From NCBI GenBank assembly GCA_024362935.1, contig JANCRA010000012.1, forward strand, positions 9,114,001-9,178,000: a stretch of 64,000 nucleotides of DNA. The letters are read 5' to 3'. A program made the position numbers and the translations under genes. How positions within the stretch are numbered: the stretch's first letter is position 1; each line of letters begins with the position of its first letter. Below the pieces are notes generated by a model. The model ran no database searches. It saw nothing but the letters and a program-made list of their open reading frames with translations, and was not told the origin of the DNA. The stretch is from Setophaga petechia (taxonomy: Eukaryota; Chordata; Aves; Passeriformes; Parulidae). Of the stretch, positions 50,501 through 63,012 are shown piece after piece.

Positions 50501-53500
50501 CTCTTTGCATTTCTGATTCCTCCTACATGCAGAGTACTGCTCCACCTCAGTGAAGTGGGATGTTCTGAGAAGTCAAACCTTCTGAGAAGATTAACCAAAC
50601 TGGAAGCAGTATTCTTTAGAAGTGTGAAGGGCTCTGTTCATCCCTATGAATCATCATCTTTCTTTCCCAACCCTGGCACTATACAGTCAGTCTGTGTCTG
50701 ATGTTGCCTAGCAACAATTCATCAAATGTCTAAAGGGAACTGATTTACCCTAGCTGGAACTCCTGTAGAAATCCAAGTAGATAAAATGTTCATGGAGGAA
50801 TATTAGCCTTTTCCTGTGTCTGGCACCCACGCTATCAATCAGGATTAAGCTCAAAGGCATTTTACAGCTGTCCAAGGCTTGGCTGCCTTGTCATGCTGAT
50901 GATTTAAGGATGTCTCATTTTATAGTGGAATATCTCCATCCCATCCTGCAATCAGCTGTGCTTCAGCTATCATGTTTTCAGAGGTTTAGCAAATCAAAAC
51001 TCTCAGTGATAGCCTGTGTGCACTGTGGCACTGACTGCATGTTCACATCCTCATTCAGGAGAAGGAAACCAACTTTGCCTGTGCAGTAACCATAGGTACA
51101 TGAGGGGAGATGATCCTTCTATGTTTCCAGTTCTTTCCTCATCTCCTGGAACATAGTGGTTCAACTTAGAGTTTTCTTCAGCTCTTTACCATTCATTATT
51201 ACTGAGAGTTTACATAACTTGAAGACTTCTCTGAGGCTTGTTACTGAGCCAGTGGCAGAGAAGACTTCAGCTGCCTTTGACAGTGTCTCAGTGAACGTCA
51301 CAGCATTGGCACATCACAAACATATGTAATGTGTCATAGTTTTAGCACCAGTCAGATCAGAAGCTTTGTCACCACCATAACACCTTAACATTTACATTTT
51401 CAGCAGCAGTAAGCTTGCCACGTTCCTTGGACCTCAGTTTCTGCTTGTAAAATGTTACAGTCATTTTGAAGTCATACTGTCACTGTTCTTTACTGCCATT
51501 AGAACTCAGCACCACAGTGTTTCTGATCATTACTGTGCCATGCCAGTTATCCTGGATATTTGACTTGTGAAACGTGGAATAGGAAGGTTGTTCAGTTTTT
51601 CAGAGCTCTGTGTGGGATCAGGTGCAGCAGACACCATTGTCCTTCCATGACAAACTCTGAGATAAGGTTACCTCTGGAAAAGAATTGAACTAAAGGCTGT
51701 AGCCTTGTGGAAGTAATAGTTGCTGTCCTGTTGTAAACTGGGTCCAGAATTTACCTTTACAAGGTGAGTTTCCTTTTCTGAGCTGTAGAGTTTACTGCCC
51801 TGGCAGAGGAAGCTTCAGTCACAGTGTTCTGGTAGTGAGACACAGGATATGGAAAGATCCCACTCTGGAGACAGGTGCCTCTTGAATACTTGCATCTTCT
51901 CCACAAGGGAGGCAGTTCATCTGGGATATCATGACAGCTGGGATTCCTTGAGTGCTTTTCCACCATGGATGAGACTCTCTCTTGCTGTTGGAAATAGGAA
52001 TATTCCAATAAGTGAGTCATCCAGCATCCATGCTGTGAGGTAAAGCATGCCAAGGCTGGGATGAGTCAGATGGTCTGATAACCCTTATTCTCAGACTTGC
52101 TGACACAAAATAGATTCTGAAAATCTCAACAGGAATTATCACAGTATTTAGTATACAAAACTGCCTCATTCAAGCCAGCTGGACAGTGCTCTGTAATACT
52201 GGGGTGACTTTCCTAACTCTACTGAAATGGCTGCTTGCTTATTGAAGATCCAAATGAGACATCCTTCACTTGCAAGCTTTAAAAATAATGGAAAGGTCCA
52301 AAATTGCCTCTGCAGCCCCCAAGACAAATGGTTGATGTGAATAAGGGATGGAAGGACATTTCCCTGGAAACATCTGGAAAGACAAAGGGCATGTGGAGGA
52401 GTCTTACAGAGTGAGAATGACAACCTCCTCATTGAGGGAGTGTGACAGGAGAGCGTGCTGAATGCAATGGCTTTTGGAAACAACGTCTGCATAAAATAAG
52501 TAAAATATGCCGTGTTCTGTGAGCTTGTTGGGCAAGAGATCAACTTCAGCTTTCCTTTAAGAAGTATAAACAATAAACATAAAAAAAAATCAGAGATCTA
52601 GGCACTTTAAAAAAAGAAACTTTTAAAGCCATGGAGCTTAAGTAAGTGCTTTCTTAAGGATCAGTTCATCGAAGTTTTCCAAATAAAAAGTATTTTCATG
52701 TGTTTAAAGAGTAATAATTGCTCCTGCCTCTATGAAGACAAGAAGACTTGTCTTCATACACAAAGACAAAAAGATTTAGTAACTGGTCATGAAGCTAAAA
52801 CCAGCTGCTTGTTATTTATCTGTATTTGGGTAATAATGAATTTTTGTGAAAAACATCTGTGAGTTTTCCATTTGCTTGCTTTTGAGTGCAGCTGGACTCT
52901 GCAATCTTTTTGCTGCTTTTACTTCTTTTAGGAAAATTAGTGCTTAAATTAACAGGAATGAATGATATACAGAGAGAAACTCAAAGCAGACATTTCATAT
53001 ATTGTACTTATGACCACATATACCTAAAATGGAGGAATATAACTGACTGTTGAACACTACTAAAAAGTTTTTGCATTATAGGCATCTTTATGTCTAATAG
53101 TTAAAATGTTTTGAGTTGCTTGTTTAGCTTGCTTCTATCAGTTTTAATGATACTGCAATGGAAGCTGGGTACTTCCATAAATGCTAGTAGGAATTATGAA
53201 CACAAAGATTTATTAAAACTTTTGTTTTATAGAGGAAATGCTACTGGGATTTGGAAGTTTGGGAGAGGAGTTGCGTGTTTTTTGAAGGATTGAGTGCAAT
53301 TCTTTATTTATTATTTTCTTTCTTTATTTAGAAAGAAAACCTGTTAGTGAAAAGGAATTATGTTAGTGTAAAGAGTTCATGTAAAATGCTTGTTCTGGCT
53401 TCTTGAAAAGAAAGTTAATGAGAAGTCTGGTATCAATAGAATTCCAACTGGAGCGTTCAGAATTTATCACTGCAGCAAATGTTTGTATTTGCAGCAGACA

Positions 53501-55384
53501 GAGAGGTTCTTCTAATTGCTGGCTTAGTCATGCAATTTTGTTCCTTCAGGCTCTGTTTTTTTCACCTGCCAGTTATGTCCAATGCATAATGCCTGTCTGC
53601 TCACCCGTTTCCCATTGCCTGAAGAACTGAGTTCCCAGACATAATCCAGAGCATGATGCATTTTGCTTAATGGGATGAATGGGTCTTCTAAACATTAAGT
53701 AAATGTGGACATGAAAAATGCATTTTTGCACTGAGATGATCACATGATGTAGGATTACATTTTTCCAGGGTGCTTTAGGGGTCAGGAAAAAAACAACCAA
53801 CGAAAGGCAAGAGGTACTCTGCTGCTCGACTGCATTTGATACTAAGTGAAGGGTTACAACTTCACTGTTCCTATGAAATCCTTTCTACTAGGCATTTAAA
53901 TGGGTAAAAGGAGGAGTGAAACACTGCATTTGTTGGTTTACTTCAGCTCATTTTGCTTCATTTATCTTCAGTTGTATTCATATGGTTTCTAACATGTAAC
54001 TGGAATATATACTTCCTTGAAGGAGTTATTGTCTTGTGATAAAGACTAAATCCTGTATTTGTAATTTAGTTAAGAATTTGTATTTCAGTCCATATTTGAC
54101 CAAATGGTCAGTCACTTAAGTGATTGTGGTGCCAAATAAAGTTCAATCTGCTAACTTCTCCAGGGTCAGGGCTGTTGGAGAGCAGAGGGTGATTCTTCCC
54201 CCCCTCCTTCAAAACATGTAAATTTGTTGCTAGTGGCAACTGTAGGATACTGAAGCAACAACAGCATATTTCCTGAATATATCTTATTAATAGAAAGACT
54301 AGAGACGCTATAATTTAACATGCCAGAGAGAAAAGCAGAAATTAAATACTACAACATAACATGCCAGAAAGTCAAAAATTAATTTCCATTTATATACTCA
54401 TGAGTCATTCTGTTAAAAGTAATCCATCGTGCGTTCATGGTGAGGGGAGAAACAAGTCAAAATAGTGGCCATTGCTGTCAGCACCTGCTCGTGTTCTCTG
54501 TCAGATCATGTTATTGGTCAGAAGTGGAGGTTGCTGCACTTAGAGGAAGAAGCCTTGCAGGTGAGAAGGAATTCTTGTTGCAAGAGGGTTTGAAGAAGTT
54601 GAAGCTTCATGTGTGGTTTATGAGACTATGTTATTTTTCAACATTTTTTATCATTGCATTGGAGTGGTGTTCCATATCTGATGTACTTCAGGTGGAAGTT
54701 TAATTTTGACATGTTAGGATGTATATATAAGAAACTGTATTTTTCATTGAACAGTACATAATACATGGGTTTATGACAGCTCTATTTCTCCACTTTGGCT
54801 CTTTGGAATTTCTATTTTTTTTAGCCAAAAGCTCTTGTGGGACCTCCTGATGAGACTTGGGTGTTGCCAGAGCAGTGGTGGTGGGAGATTAAAACACAGC
54901 GTAACCACCCCCATGCCTCTGAAATACAGCCCCTAGTGAGTGCAAGCATCCACAGCAGGCAAACAGGGCATGAGGAAAGGCTCCTCTCCCCGGGGGCCAT
55001 TCCACTGTCTGAGTGGAAGAATCAAGTACATGGTACCCAGGAACCAGACCATGACATCTGGGGGCTGCTGAGAGAGGCAATGGACAGAGTCAGCAGTTGG
55101 TGCAGAAGGGCACAAAGAGGCACCCTCATCCCCAGCCTCAGCAGTGAACACTTGCTCAGGGTTGGTCTGCTCATGCCTCAGAACTCATTCCCTGTAGCTG
55201 CTGGAATCACAGCATCAGCTGTGACCAGGATCTCCACCCAGATACGCCTGATGGAAGGTGAACCTCAGGTCTCGGGTTGCCCAGTGCCTGAGGTCTCTCT
55301 GTGAAGCTGGATCTGACAGTCACCTCTTCTGCAGAAGGTGTGTTACTGATTTCTTCACTTGTGTAATCAGCTTGAAGAAATGGC
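50501..55384 (+). other. Intron 1 segment, no gene recognised
   Basis: 50.5-52.6 kb is less AT-rich than the rest and may be an old unrecognised element. Minus-strand frames at 51757-52053 and 52166-52573 have no identifiable domain. A perfect hairpin lies at 52731-52758. A 155-residue + frame at 54837-55304 lies directly before a CR1 fragment in a GC-richer patch. It lacks any recognisable domain and is not called as a gene. Confidence 0.45.
52731..52758. repeat. Perfect hairpin, 12-bp arms, 4-nt loop
   Basis: TATGAAGACAAG and CTTGTCTTCATA are exact reverse complements around AAGA. The stem is too short for a canonical microRNA precursor, and flanking pairing does not extend. Confidence 0.8.
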
Positions 55385-55622
55385 ATGAAGTGAGCCAAGG
55401 AGGTTTAGGTTTGATATTAGGAAAAAGTTCTTCACCCAGACAGTGGCTGGGCCCTGGAACCTGAGGGAAATGGTCACAGCACCAAGGGTGACAGAGTTAA
55501 GAAACATTTGGAGAAAACATTCAGGCACACGATGTGATTTCTGGGGCTGTCCTCTGAAGGACCAGGAGATGGATTTGATGATACCAGTTAGTCCCTTCCA
55601 ACTTAAAATATTCTATGATTTT
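55385..55622 (+). mobile_element. CR1 LINE 3' fragment, plus orientation
   Basis: The sequence reads GCCAAGGAGGTTTAGGTTTG, ATATTAGGAAAAAGTTCTTC, CACCCAGACAGTGG, then GTTAGTCCCTTCCAACTTAA and ATTCTATGATT, the CR1 tail. It is 5'-truncated, with an internal diverged stretch. Confidence 0.92.
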
Positions 55623-58600
55623 AACATTCTCAGCCTTTACAACACTTTAGTGGTGACTAGAAATACAGGTAAGGTACAAGCTGCTGAGTATCTATTTATA
55701 TATTTTCTTTTTGTGCTGCCAGGTGGGTCTATGTTTTTTAATTAACTGTTGACTTTTTTTCCTTTGCAAGTCTGTAATGGATACTTGTCTGGAAAATACA
55801 ACTCTGTGAGTAAAACAGTGTTTGAGGAAGAAAACATATTAAAGTCCACTTAAGCTGGAGGCTTTCTAGGTACATTTGGCTTCTGGTTTGCTGTCTTAAG
55901 AACATTTTAACAGAATCGCATTTGTTTGAGAACAGAATTTCATTTGGGACTGACTTTCAGAGCTTGAAACCAGTTCCTTCTGGGAACATGGTGTAACTTT
56001 ATCAGAGAAAGGCCATAAGAGCTGCATCCTAAACTTAGCAGACTTTACTGCTTCATCCTGGATGTGATTTGGTGTAATGGCAGGCTGCTGCTGGGTCCCC
56101 TCAGCTGTGCCCTTGGCAGTGTGCCCTTCCTGTGATGCTGGGCTGGGCTGGGGTGTGGTAGCACTGCAGCCCTTGCTGGTGAAATGGCATTTGTTTATAG
56201 TAGCTGCTGTTTGGAATGGAAGAAGGCAGCGTTCCCTGGCATTTCACTGGGACTTTGAGTATGCATTCAAGCCCAAGGTGGCCTCCAAAACACCAGCAAG
56301 TAAGATGGGAGTGAAAAATTCATTCTGTGCTGCTGTTTGAGGTTACAAAAGCTACCATGTCTCAGCCTGCTCCCTTCCGGGAGGGATTTTACTGGTGCTT
56401 CTATTAATGTTTGATGGTAGGATGGTATCCTTGAAAGGAATGTTAAGAGTCCCAGGAGGAATTATAATTTTGTTTGATAGTGACCAGATGGAGAAACTGC
56501 TTCATGCTTGTGACATACCAGTGCTCTCTCTTTTTATGAATAAATTTTCTAGAATTGGAGATTGTAGTACAGTTTTGCACTACAGTAAGAACACAAATAG
56601 TGCTTTTCATGTATAGCAAAGCTGTCCCTGGAAGTTCACATCAGCAATTTCTTGGAGTTAGTTAAAAAAACATCTCCTTATGTCCTGTTTCCTTCTGGAA
56701 TTGTAGACTTTGTTTCTGAAAACTGTAAGATGACCTCTGGCATAATTAAAAAGAATGATTAAATTACAAATAATTTATCATTACTATTAACATTTAAAAA
56801 TACTCTGCATTATAATCCACTTAAAATCTTACTTGAAACATGGAACATAATTTTGTTCCTTGAGTGATAACTTCAGAGTTCTTTTGATCTTTCTTATGTT
56901 TTTTGTTATTTGTTTTATGTGTGTGAATTTATTTAGAAAGCCTCCATTTAAGGCTGCCTCCGGTTCAAAGAGCTCAGTGTTAGAAGGCACCTGTCTAATT
57001 AAGCTAAATTTGCATTTGAGAAAAAAGAGCAGGCAAGAATTCAGCTCGTAAAGCAGACACCATTTGTACAAACAAGAAAGAGATCCAAATAGCTGAGACT
57101 TTCAGCAATTAATAACAGCTGTAAGAGATTTATGTATGGAGATTCAGACTTTTAACTCTACAGAACCTTGAGAGCCTTGCCTAGGAGCATAAAAGCTTTT
57201 GCTTTTAGGAGTTGGAGAGATGGACCCACACTCAATAGTAGATTTTGTAAAGCTCCCATCTCTTAGGAGGCTTACAGTAATTCTTCTGACGCTCACCCTC
57301 CCTCTTGCTTCCTCTTTTTTACCACTCCAGATTGAAATTCCCTGTAGAACCTCTGTGGACATGGCAAAAGGTTCATATAAACTAGAATATAGTTTATTCC
57401 ATATTTTATTTGATGTATGAAGAAATGATTTGACCTAATTTTCATTTTCTGTTAGCAACAAATGTCTTTGGTTGTGTTCATCTGGAAATCTTAAAGGGGA
57501 GTTTTGTTTTTCCCTCAGATTGAGGTAGTTCTTAATCTGACAAATTTCTTTCTCTCAAGTTTTTTTGCATTTAACACAGTCTGATTTCCTTCTGAAATGA
57601 TGCTTTCCTGAAGGTAGGAACATCAGGTACAGGTTTTAGACACTTTCAAGGTAAAGCTTTCTTTACCTAAAAGTAGTCACTATGAGTGCAGAGTGTTCAT
57701 AGAGAGGGATTCCTGCTTTTGTATGCCTGTTCCTCATGGGAGCAGAAGGTTTTCCTCAGGTAGTCTTCTGTAGCAGTCTTACCTGCAAGACATTCTTATC
57801 CATTACTTCATAATGAAAACATATTTTTTTTTGTCTGTGAGGGTTTCAGATAAAGAGGCCTGAAGTCTCTGTTGGTTTTTAGTAATGGAGATCATTCATC
57901 AGTTGAGGAAAAGAAAGGAATGTCTGAAGATGGAGTGACTGCAGGAGGACAGACCCCAGTGCTCCTGCACTCCCCCTGGCCAGGAGCAGAGCCAGCAGCT
58001 GCAGGGGAGCAGTGCAGGGCTGTGCCCTGCTGGGCTGAATCCTGTTCCTCATTCCAGGCTGCTGGGCTTCAGGAGTCACAGGCAGTCCTGGGTTTGCCAT
58101 CAGTCACCTTTTCTTCCATGGGTTTTTTTGAGCCCTACTTGAACTTAAATAACTTCTTAAATAACATGGTACCCAAGGGAAAAAAGTTCACCTTAGTTTT
58201 TACCATCATATTGCAAGAGTCTTTTTTTTATTTTTTTTTTTGAGTTTTCCATCAACTTGGCTCAGTTTGTGTGGGATGAGGCAGTGGACAGCCATTTCCT
58301 ATTTGCCTTCTCTGTTTGTCTCTAGATTTTGTAGGACTCTGCTGTCTTGTTTTCTTGGCTGGAGAGTTCTGGTATGTTCAGATGCTTCCCATATGGAAGG
58401 CATTTTGTGATTTTAGTCACTCTCACTGCTCTTGTTTTACCTTTTCCAGAACAGAAGAATAGCAAATGACCCCAGAACATCAACAACAACAGAAAAATGA
58501 ATGGAATTTTCTGGATTTCTCATAGTATAATATTCCCAGCATTTTAAGGTTTAAGTGTTTAGGAGATTGCTTTTGCTGTTGTCTGTTACCCAGTGGGAGC

Positions 58601-60344
58601 ATCGAGCAACATGTCCATGAGGGAGAACAGTAAAATTAAATTGTCAGAAATGTTATGTTTCTTAACAGTGGGCAGTTGATTTTTGTAAGATTCCATGCAG
58701 GGTTTTGACGCATTTTACTTCAAGTTCACTGTAGAGGAGAAATACTTCAGCTTTTCTTCTGTATTTTACTAAGTATTCCCTCTAAGAGCAGTTTAAAAAT
58801 AGGATTTAATTGTAATTTGATTGGCCTTTGCTGTAAATTTATTTTTGCCCATGGAAAAGGCAGTAATTAAAAGACAAAAAATGCTGGCTAGTGTTTGCTA
58901 ATTGTTTTTAGTGTTTCTTTCAATACAGTTATAGGGTTTGTCATTGTAGATGGTCAGTTTTCTGCATACCTGCTGACAAAACACTGAGAGTCTAGAAATG
59001 GTGTGTTGTCTTCTTGTGTTAATTAAGTGTTTATGCTTGGGTGGTGATGAACAGTCTAATAGTGGTAGACCACAGAGTAGCAAGTGATTACTTCAGAAAA
59101 AAGAAAAACAAGTTTAATATTTATCTCTGCATGCATGTGTTACCTAATGCATATCATTACATAGCATTTTAGGAATAAGAAAGACTAATAACTTGAAATA
59201 ATGGTTGTTGAATAACTTTTTATGTTCTAATAGTATTTGACAATTATATTTCTGAAAAGGAAATGGAGATTGTGTTTGTGACTCACAGGTTTCTAAACAG
59301 TTGGATTTTTTAATGCCAACAATATTTTAAAGTCTACTGAAAAGAAAAAAAAAATTACATTTAGCAGACTGTACTGGAAAAAATGAAATCTAAGCTGAAT
59401 AAACTGTATATTCATGCCCTAAATTGCAGATGAAGATGTTGTTGAAGCATTCATCATAGCTTCTCTTTGCAATTCAATAAAAGGCCATTCAGAAATAGCA
59501 AAACTGGAGTTCTCTCATTGATGCCCTTCCTAACACTGTGAAACTGTGAAGTTGCAGAAGAGCCAATTGCATTGGGGATGCCAGGATGAGTTACTCAACC
59601 TGTAGGCAGAATTTAAGCCATCAAGTGAAGTGTTGAAGACTTGATCTTTTCATATATCCTTGAAAAGTACAAGTGAAAAAACCAAAAAACTATAGGAATC
59701 TCTTGCTAAGAATTCTAAACTAAAGGAAAAAATTGCCAAAAATGCAGAATTAGCAGTCAGACTGATGTAACTCAGTATGTTTCTTTTCTTCCCTCATCTT
59801 TCTGGGCTAATATTTGATTGCTCCAGAAGATTCAACCAAAGCTAAATGGGTAAACCCAAGATCTTCCTCAGTTCAAAGCAGTATTTTGTTATTTGCAGAT
59901 AAAAATAATAAATAACTCCAAAAGGAAATACAGTAATATCTTTTCTTCCTTCCTGGTGTCCACAAAGGACAGTAAAAAACCACTTCTGAATATAAAAATC
60001 AACTGGGATTGAAGACAGGAAAAATAACCCCTTTCAAACCAAAATCAAATACAGTAGCTTGAGAAGGACTCAGAAGAACCATGTTTTCTTAAACCTATTT
60101 CAGTAAATTTTTGAACTTACACCACACTTCATTTCCCTGCCCTACCCTGGATTTTGTATAGTTGTACCATTTCATGTGCCCAGAATAGCAACATGGACAT
60201 TTGTGGTCAGAACAAAGTAAGATGATGGTACCATCCAAAATGAGGAGTCCAGGCACTGATGGATGTGCCTGTGTTCCTGGCACTCTGCTTTCAGATATAT
60301 GCATGAAGTACAGAGTATTTCACTATGCATTCTTCTTCTTGCTT
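55623..60344 (+). other. Intron 1 segment, no gene recognised
   Basis: This is AT-rich intron with two GC-richer patches (56070-56330 and 57930-58110) that have open frames but no recognisable protein features. A T-rich run is near 58221-58241. Confidence 0.5.
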
Positions 60345-60400
60345 GTAGAATCATTTAGGCTGGAAAAGACTTTTAGGGCCATCAAGTCCAACCATTAGAT
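60345..60400 (-). mobile_element. Short CR1 LINE tail, minus orientation
   Basis: TAGAATCATTTAGGCTGGAA, then AAGACTTTTAGGGCCATCAA and GTCCAACCATTAG, is the reverse complement of a CR1 terminus. Only about 55 bp remains. Confidence 0.88.
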
Positions 60401-61101
60401 TTTTATTTTTAGGTGTTCCTAGTTTTTGATCTGTGTATCCGAAATAGTCCTGTGCCCAGCAGATGAAATTTCAGGGTTTGTAATGTGGGTCCTTTTGTGA
60501 TGGTTTGTTGGGTTTAAGCTTCAGATCAGGTGTGGGAGCTGTCAGTGTCTCTGGGAGCTTGCTGGCACCATGAAACCAGGCTGGTTTGTGAAACCAGGAG
60601 GGTCAGAAATCTGGTTTGTAATAGGATTAGCTGGTCAGAGAATGTGCTGAACCTTCCATTTGCAGTTTACTTACTCTCAGTGTACCACATAAAGACATCT
60701 GTTGGGAGCCAAAAATGAAAGAGGGAAGCAAACAACATAATTTTAAGTAGGAATACCTGCAAATATTTTTATTTTTTTATCCTACAAATGGATTCCTTCT
60801 TTCTCTTCTGTGTAGTTGCATGTGGTACTGATGTAAATTCATTTACTTCATTAGATTTCTCATAATAACTTAAATAATTGATAAATTAGTTCAAAATACC
60901 CCTTTTTAAATCTGTCCATTTATTGACTGAAGAATTTTATTATCTGAAAGGGGTAGCAGGCAGATAAATTTAGTATGCAATGCAGCTTGCAGTGATGTCC
61001 TTTTAAGCAGAGGCATAATAGCAGCTGCTGTGCAGGTGGTGAGTGTTGCCAGTGGCATTTGTTTCTGGCCAGCCATGTTCTCTTTGACTCCAAATGGTCC
61101 A

Positions 61102-61124
61102 TCTGTCTGTCTGTCTGTCTGTCT
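61102..61124 (+). repeat. (TCTG)n microsatellite
   Basis: There are five full TCTG units plus a partial one, without interruption. Confidence 0.95.
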
Positions 61125-61654
61125 TGAACAATTGCAGTGTGTTAACAGGAAAAGGAATTATGAGGAGGATGACTTAGAAGTGGGATAAGTATAGTTTTTA
61201 CTCATGATGAAGGAAATATTTGGATCTTAATTCTAGGTGCTGAAATATCAGCCAACTACAGATTAATCTTTTATTACACGAAGGACAAAATATTGTTAAT
61301 ATGGTGTTTTTTAGATGTGGTTAATTTAAAGTAGATGTAAATGTGAGTTATAGCAGCTTTTGATGGCACAAATGCTTAAGTTACTTTGCAAATGTATTTG
61401 GAAAGAATATACCTTTTATTTGCAAGAGATATGAATGCAAAAAAAATAACAGCATGAACCTGTTTGGGGAAGGCTTTCTTAATTATATGACAGAGGGGTC
61501 ATATCACTTCAACCCTGGACTTAAGTCTGTTGAAAATACTCAGTTTTGAAATGTAAGTAATTTGTAGTAACCAAGTACAGCTTTCTTTGGAACAGAATAT
61601 AAAATATAATTTCACTTAGGTTGTTTATTTAAAAAAAAATAGGAGCTGCAAGAC

Positions 61655-61673
61655 AAAAAAAAAAAAAAAAAAA
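61655..61673. repeat. Poly(A) run of 19
   Basis: An uninterrupted run of 19 A bases follows AGAC. No recognisable retrotransposon lies directly upstream. Confidence 0.9.
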
Positions 61674-62060
61674 CAACCTCATCTCTTGCCTGGTGGTGTC
61701 AGACCTTGGTGATTTTGTTTTGGTTGTTAAAAAAATTAATTAGTGTATATTAAAGCATATTATATGCCCTGAGATGAGCATCATGGACTACCTAGGATGA
61801 GATTTTTTCTCTTACTTTCTAATAGATGTTTTCAGTATTTTGTATACTGATACAACTTTCCATAGTGTTGGCAGCAGCTACAGATGAGAAGTGCATTAAG
61901 GTTTGGGTCAGTGTCTCTAGATTGTTTCCTGATGTGTATTAATGAGATCTTCCCTCCTTCAGCTAGCAGGCAGGAGCTTTTGAATAACTTGATATTCTTT
62001 GTATTTCTTCTTAGCTGTGCTCAAGAAGATGAGTCGAATGTCAGGGATTTCAAAAGCTCT

Positions 62061-62220
62061 TCTGTACCTGATTCCATACTGATTATACTGTACTTCTGTA
62101 CCTGATTCCATACTGATTATACTGTACTTCTGTATCTGATTCTATACTGATTATACTGTACGTCTGTATCTGGTTCTATACTGATTATACTATACGTCTG
62201 TATCTGATTCTATACGTCAT
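62061..62220 (+). repeat. 34-bp tandem repeat, about five copies
   Basis: Units start TCTGTA at 62061, 62095, 62129, 62163 and 62197, all spaced exactly 34 bp. The consensus contains CTGATT(C)(C/T)ATACTGATTATACTGTAC. The last copy is partial. The 19-base sequence TCAGGGATTTCAAAAGCTC occurs just before the array (62041-62059) and again after it (62228-62246), so the array sits inside a local duplication. Confidence 0.95.
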
Positions 62221-62420
62221 TTACTCGTCAGGGATTTCAAAAGCTCATCTCTGTCTGATTCTATACTTTATGAGTCTTTTGCAAGTTCTTTGACGTGGGA
62301 GCTGCTCTTGGTTTGGCCAGGTTCCTCTCTGTGCACGCCTCCCGCGTGTCCCAAAGGGGATGTGAGAGGTGACAGTGAGAACATGAGATGCTGCTCTGGT
62401 TTTTCATCATCCCTTGAAGG

Positions 62421-63012
62421 GCCGGGCAGCCCGGTGCGGTGGCTCTCTTAGCTCAGTCAGTGTGTGCTCTGTGGTTTTCATGGCCCCTGCAGGGCTGGGT
62501 GCCCCGGTGCGGTGGCTCTGAGCTCAGTGTGTGCTGTGTGGTTTTCATGGCCCTGCAGGGCTGGGTGCCCCGGTGCGGTGGCTCTCGGCTCAGTGTGTGC
62601 TCTGTGGTTTTCATGGCCCTGCAGGGCTGGGCAGCCCGGTGCGGTGGCTCTTTGCTCAGTGTGTGCTCTCTGGTTTTCATGGCCCTGCAGGGCTGGGCAG
62701 CCCGGTGCGGTGGCTCTCTTAGCTCAGTCAGTGTGTGCTCTGTGGTTTTCATGGCCCCTGCAGGGCTGGGTGCCCCGGTGCGGTGGCTCTTTGCTCAGTG
62801 TGTGCTCTGTGGTTTTCATGGCCCTGCAGGGCTGGGCAGCCCGGTGCGGTGGTTCTCTTAGCTCAGTCAGCGTGTGCTCTGTGGTTTTCATGGCCCTGCA
62901 GGGCTGGGCAGCCCGGTGCGGTGGCTCTCGGCTCAGTGTGTGCTCTGTGGTTTTCATGGCCCTGCAGGGCTGGGCAGCCCGGTGCGGTGGCTCTCGGCTC
63001 AGTGTGCTCTCT
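62421..63012 (+). repeat. Minisatellite with eight acceptor-like motifs, abutting exon 2
   Basis: Units of 66, 72 or 73 bp contain GCCCGGTGCGGTGGCTCT, (TTAGCTCAGTCAG or GGCTCAG)TGTGTGCTCTG, and TGGTTTTCATGGCCC(C)TGCAG followed by GGCTGGG. The CAG ends fall at 62492, 62558, 62624, 62690, 62763, 62829, 62901 and 62967, spaced 66, 66, 66, 73, 66, 72 and 66 bp. The real acceptor follows 56 bp later and is preceded by a related GCTCAGTGTGCTCTCTG, so the array seems to run into the splice site itself. Many units also carry GGGCTG-GG-CAGCCC, a small hairpin right after the CAG. High unit identity indicates recent expansion and probable length polymorphism. Confidence 0.95.

Larger units (their letters stand above)
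60401..62060 (+). other. Intron 1 segment, no gene recognised
   Basis: This is AT-rich intron. It holds a TCTG microsatellite (61102-61124) and a 19-A run (61655-61673). Confidence 0.5.

Noticed and set aside
62430..62450. Similarity of GGTGCGGTGGCTC to the start of primate Alu
   Set aside because: The rest of Alu is absent and the window is avian, so it is a coincidence of a short GC-rich string.
62449..62461. tRNA or SINE origin of the units (TAGCTCAGTCAG resembles a Pol III A box)
   Set aside because: No B box (GGTTCRANTCC) follows, no cloverleaf can be drawn, and the short units lack the motif.
62421..63012. CRISPR-like array
   Set aside because: Units are contiguous and near-identical with no unique spacers, in a vertebrate intron, so it is a minisatellite.
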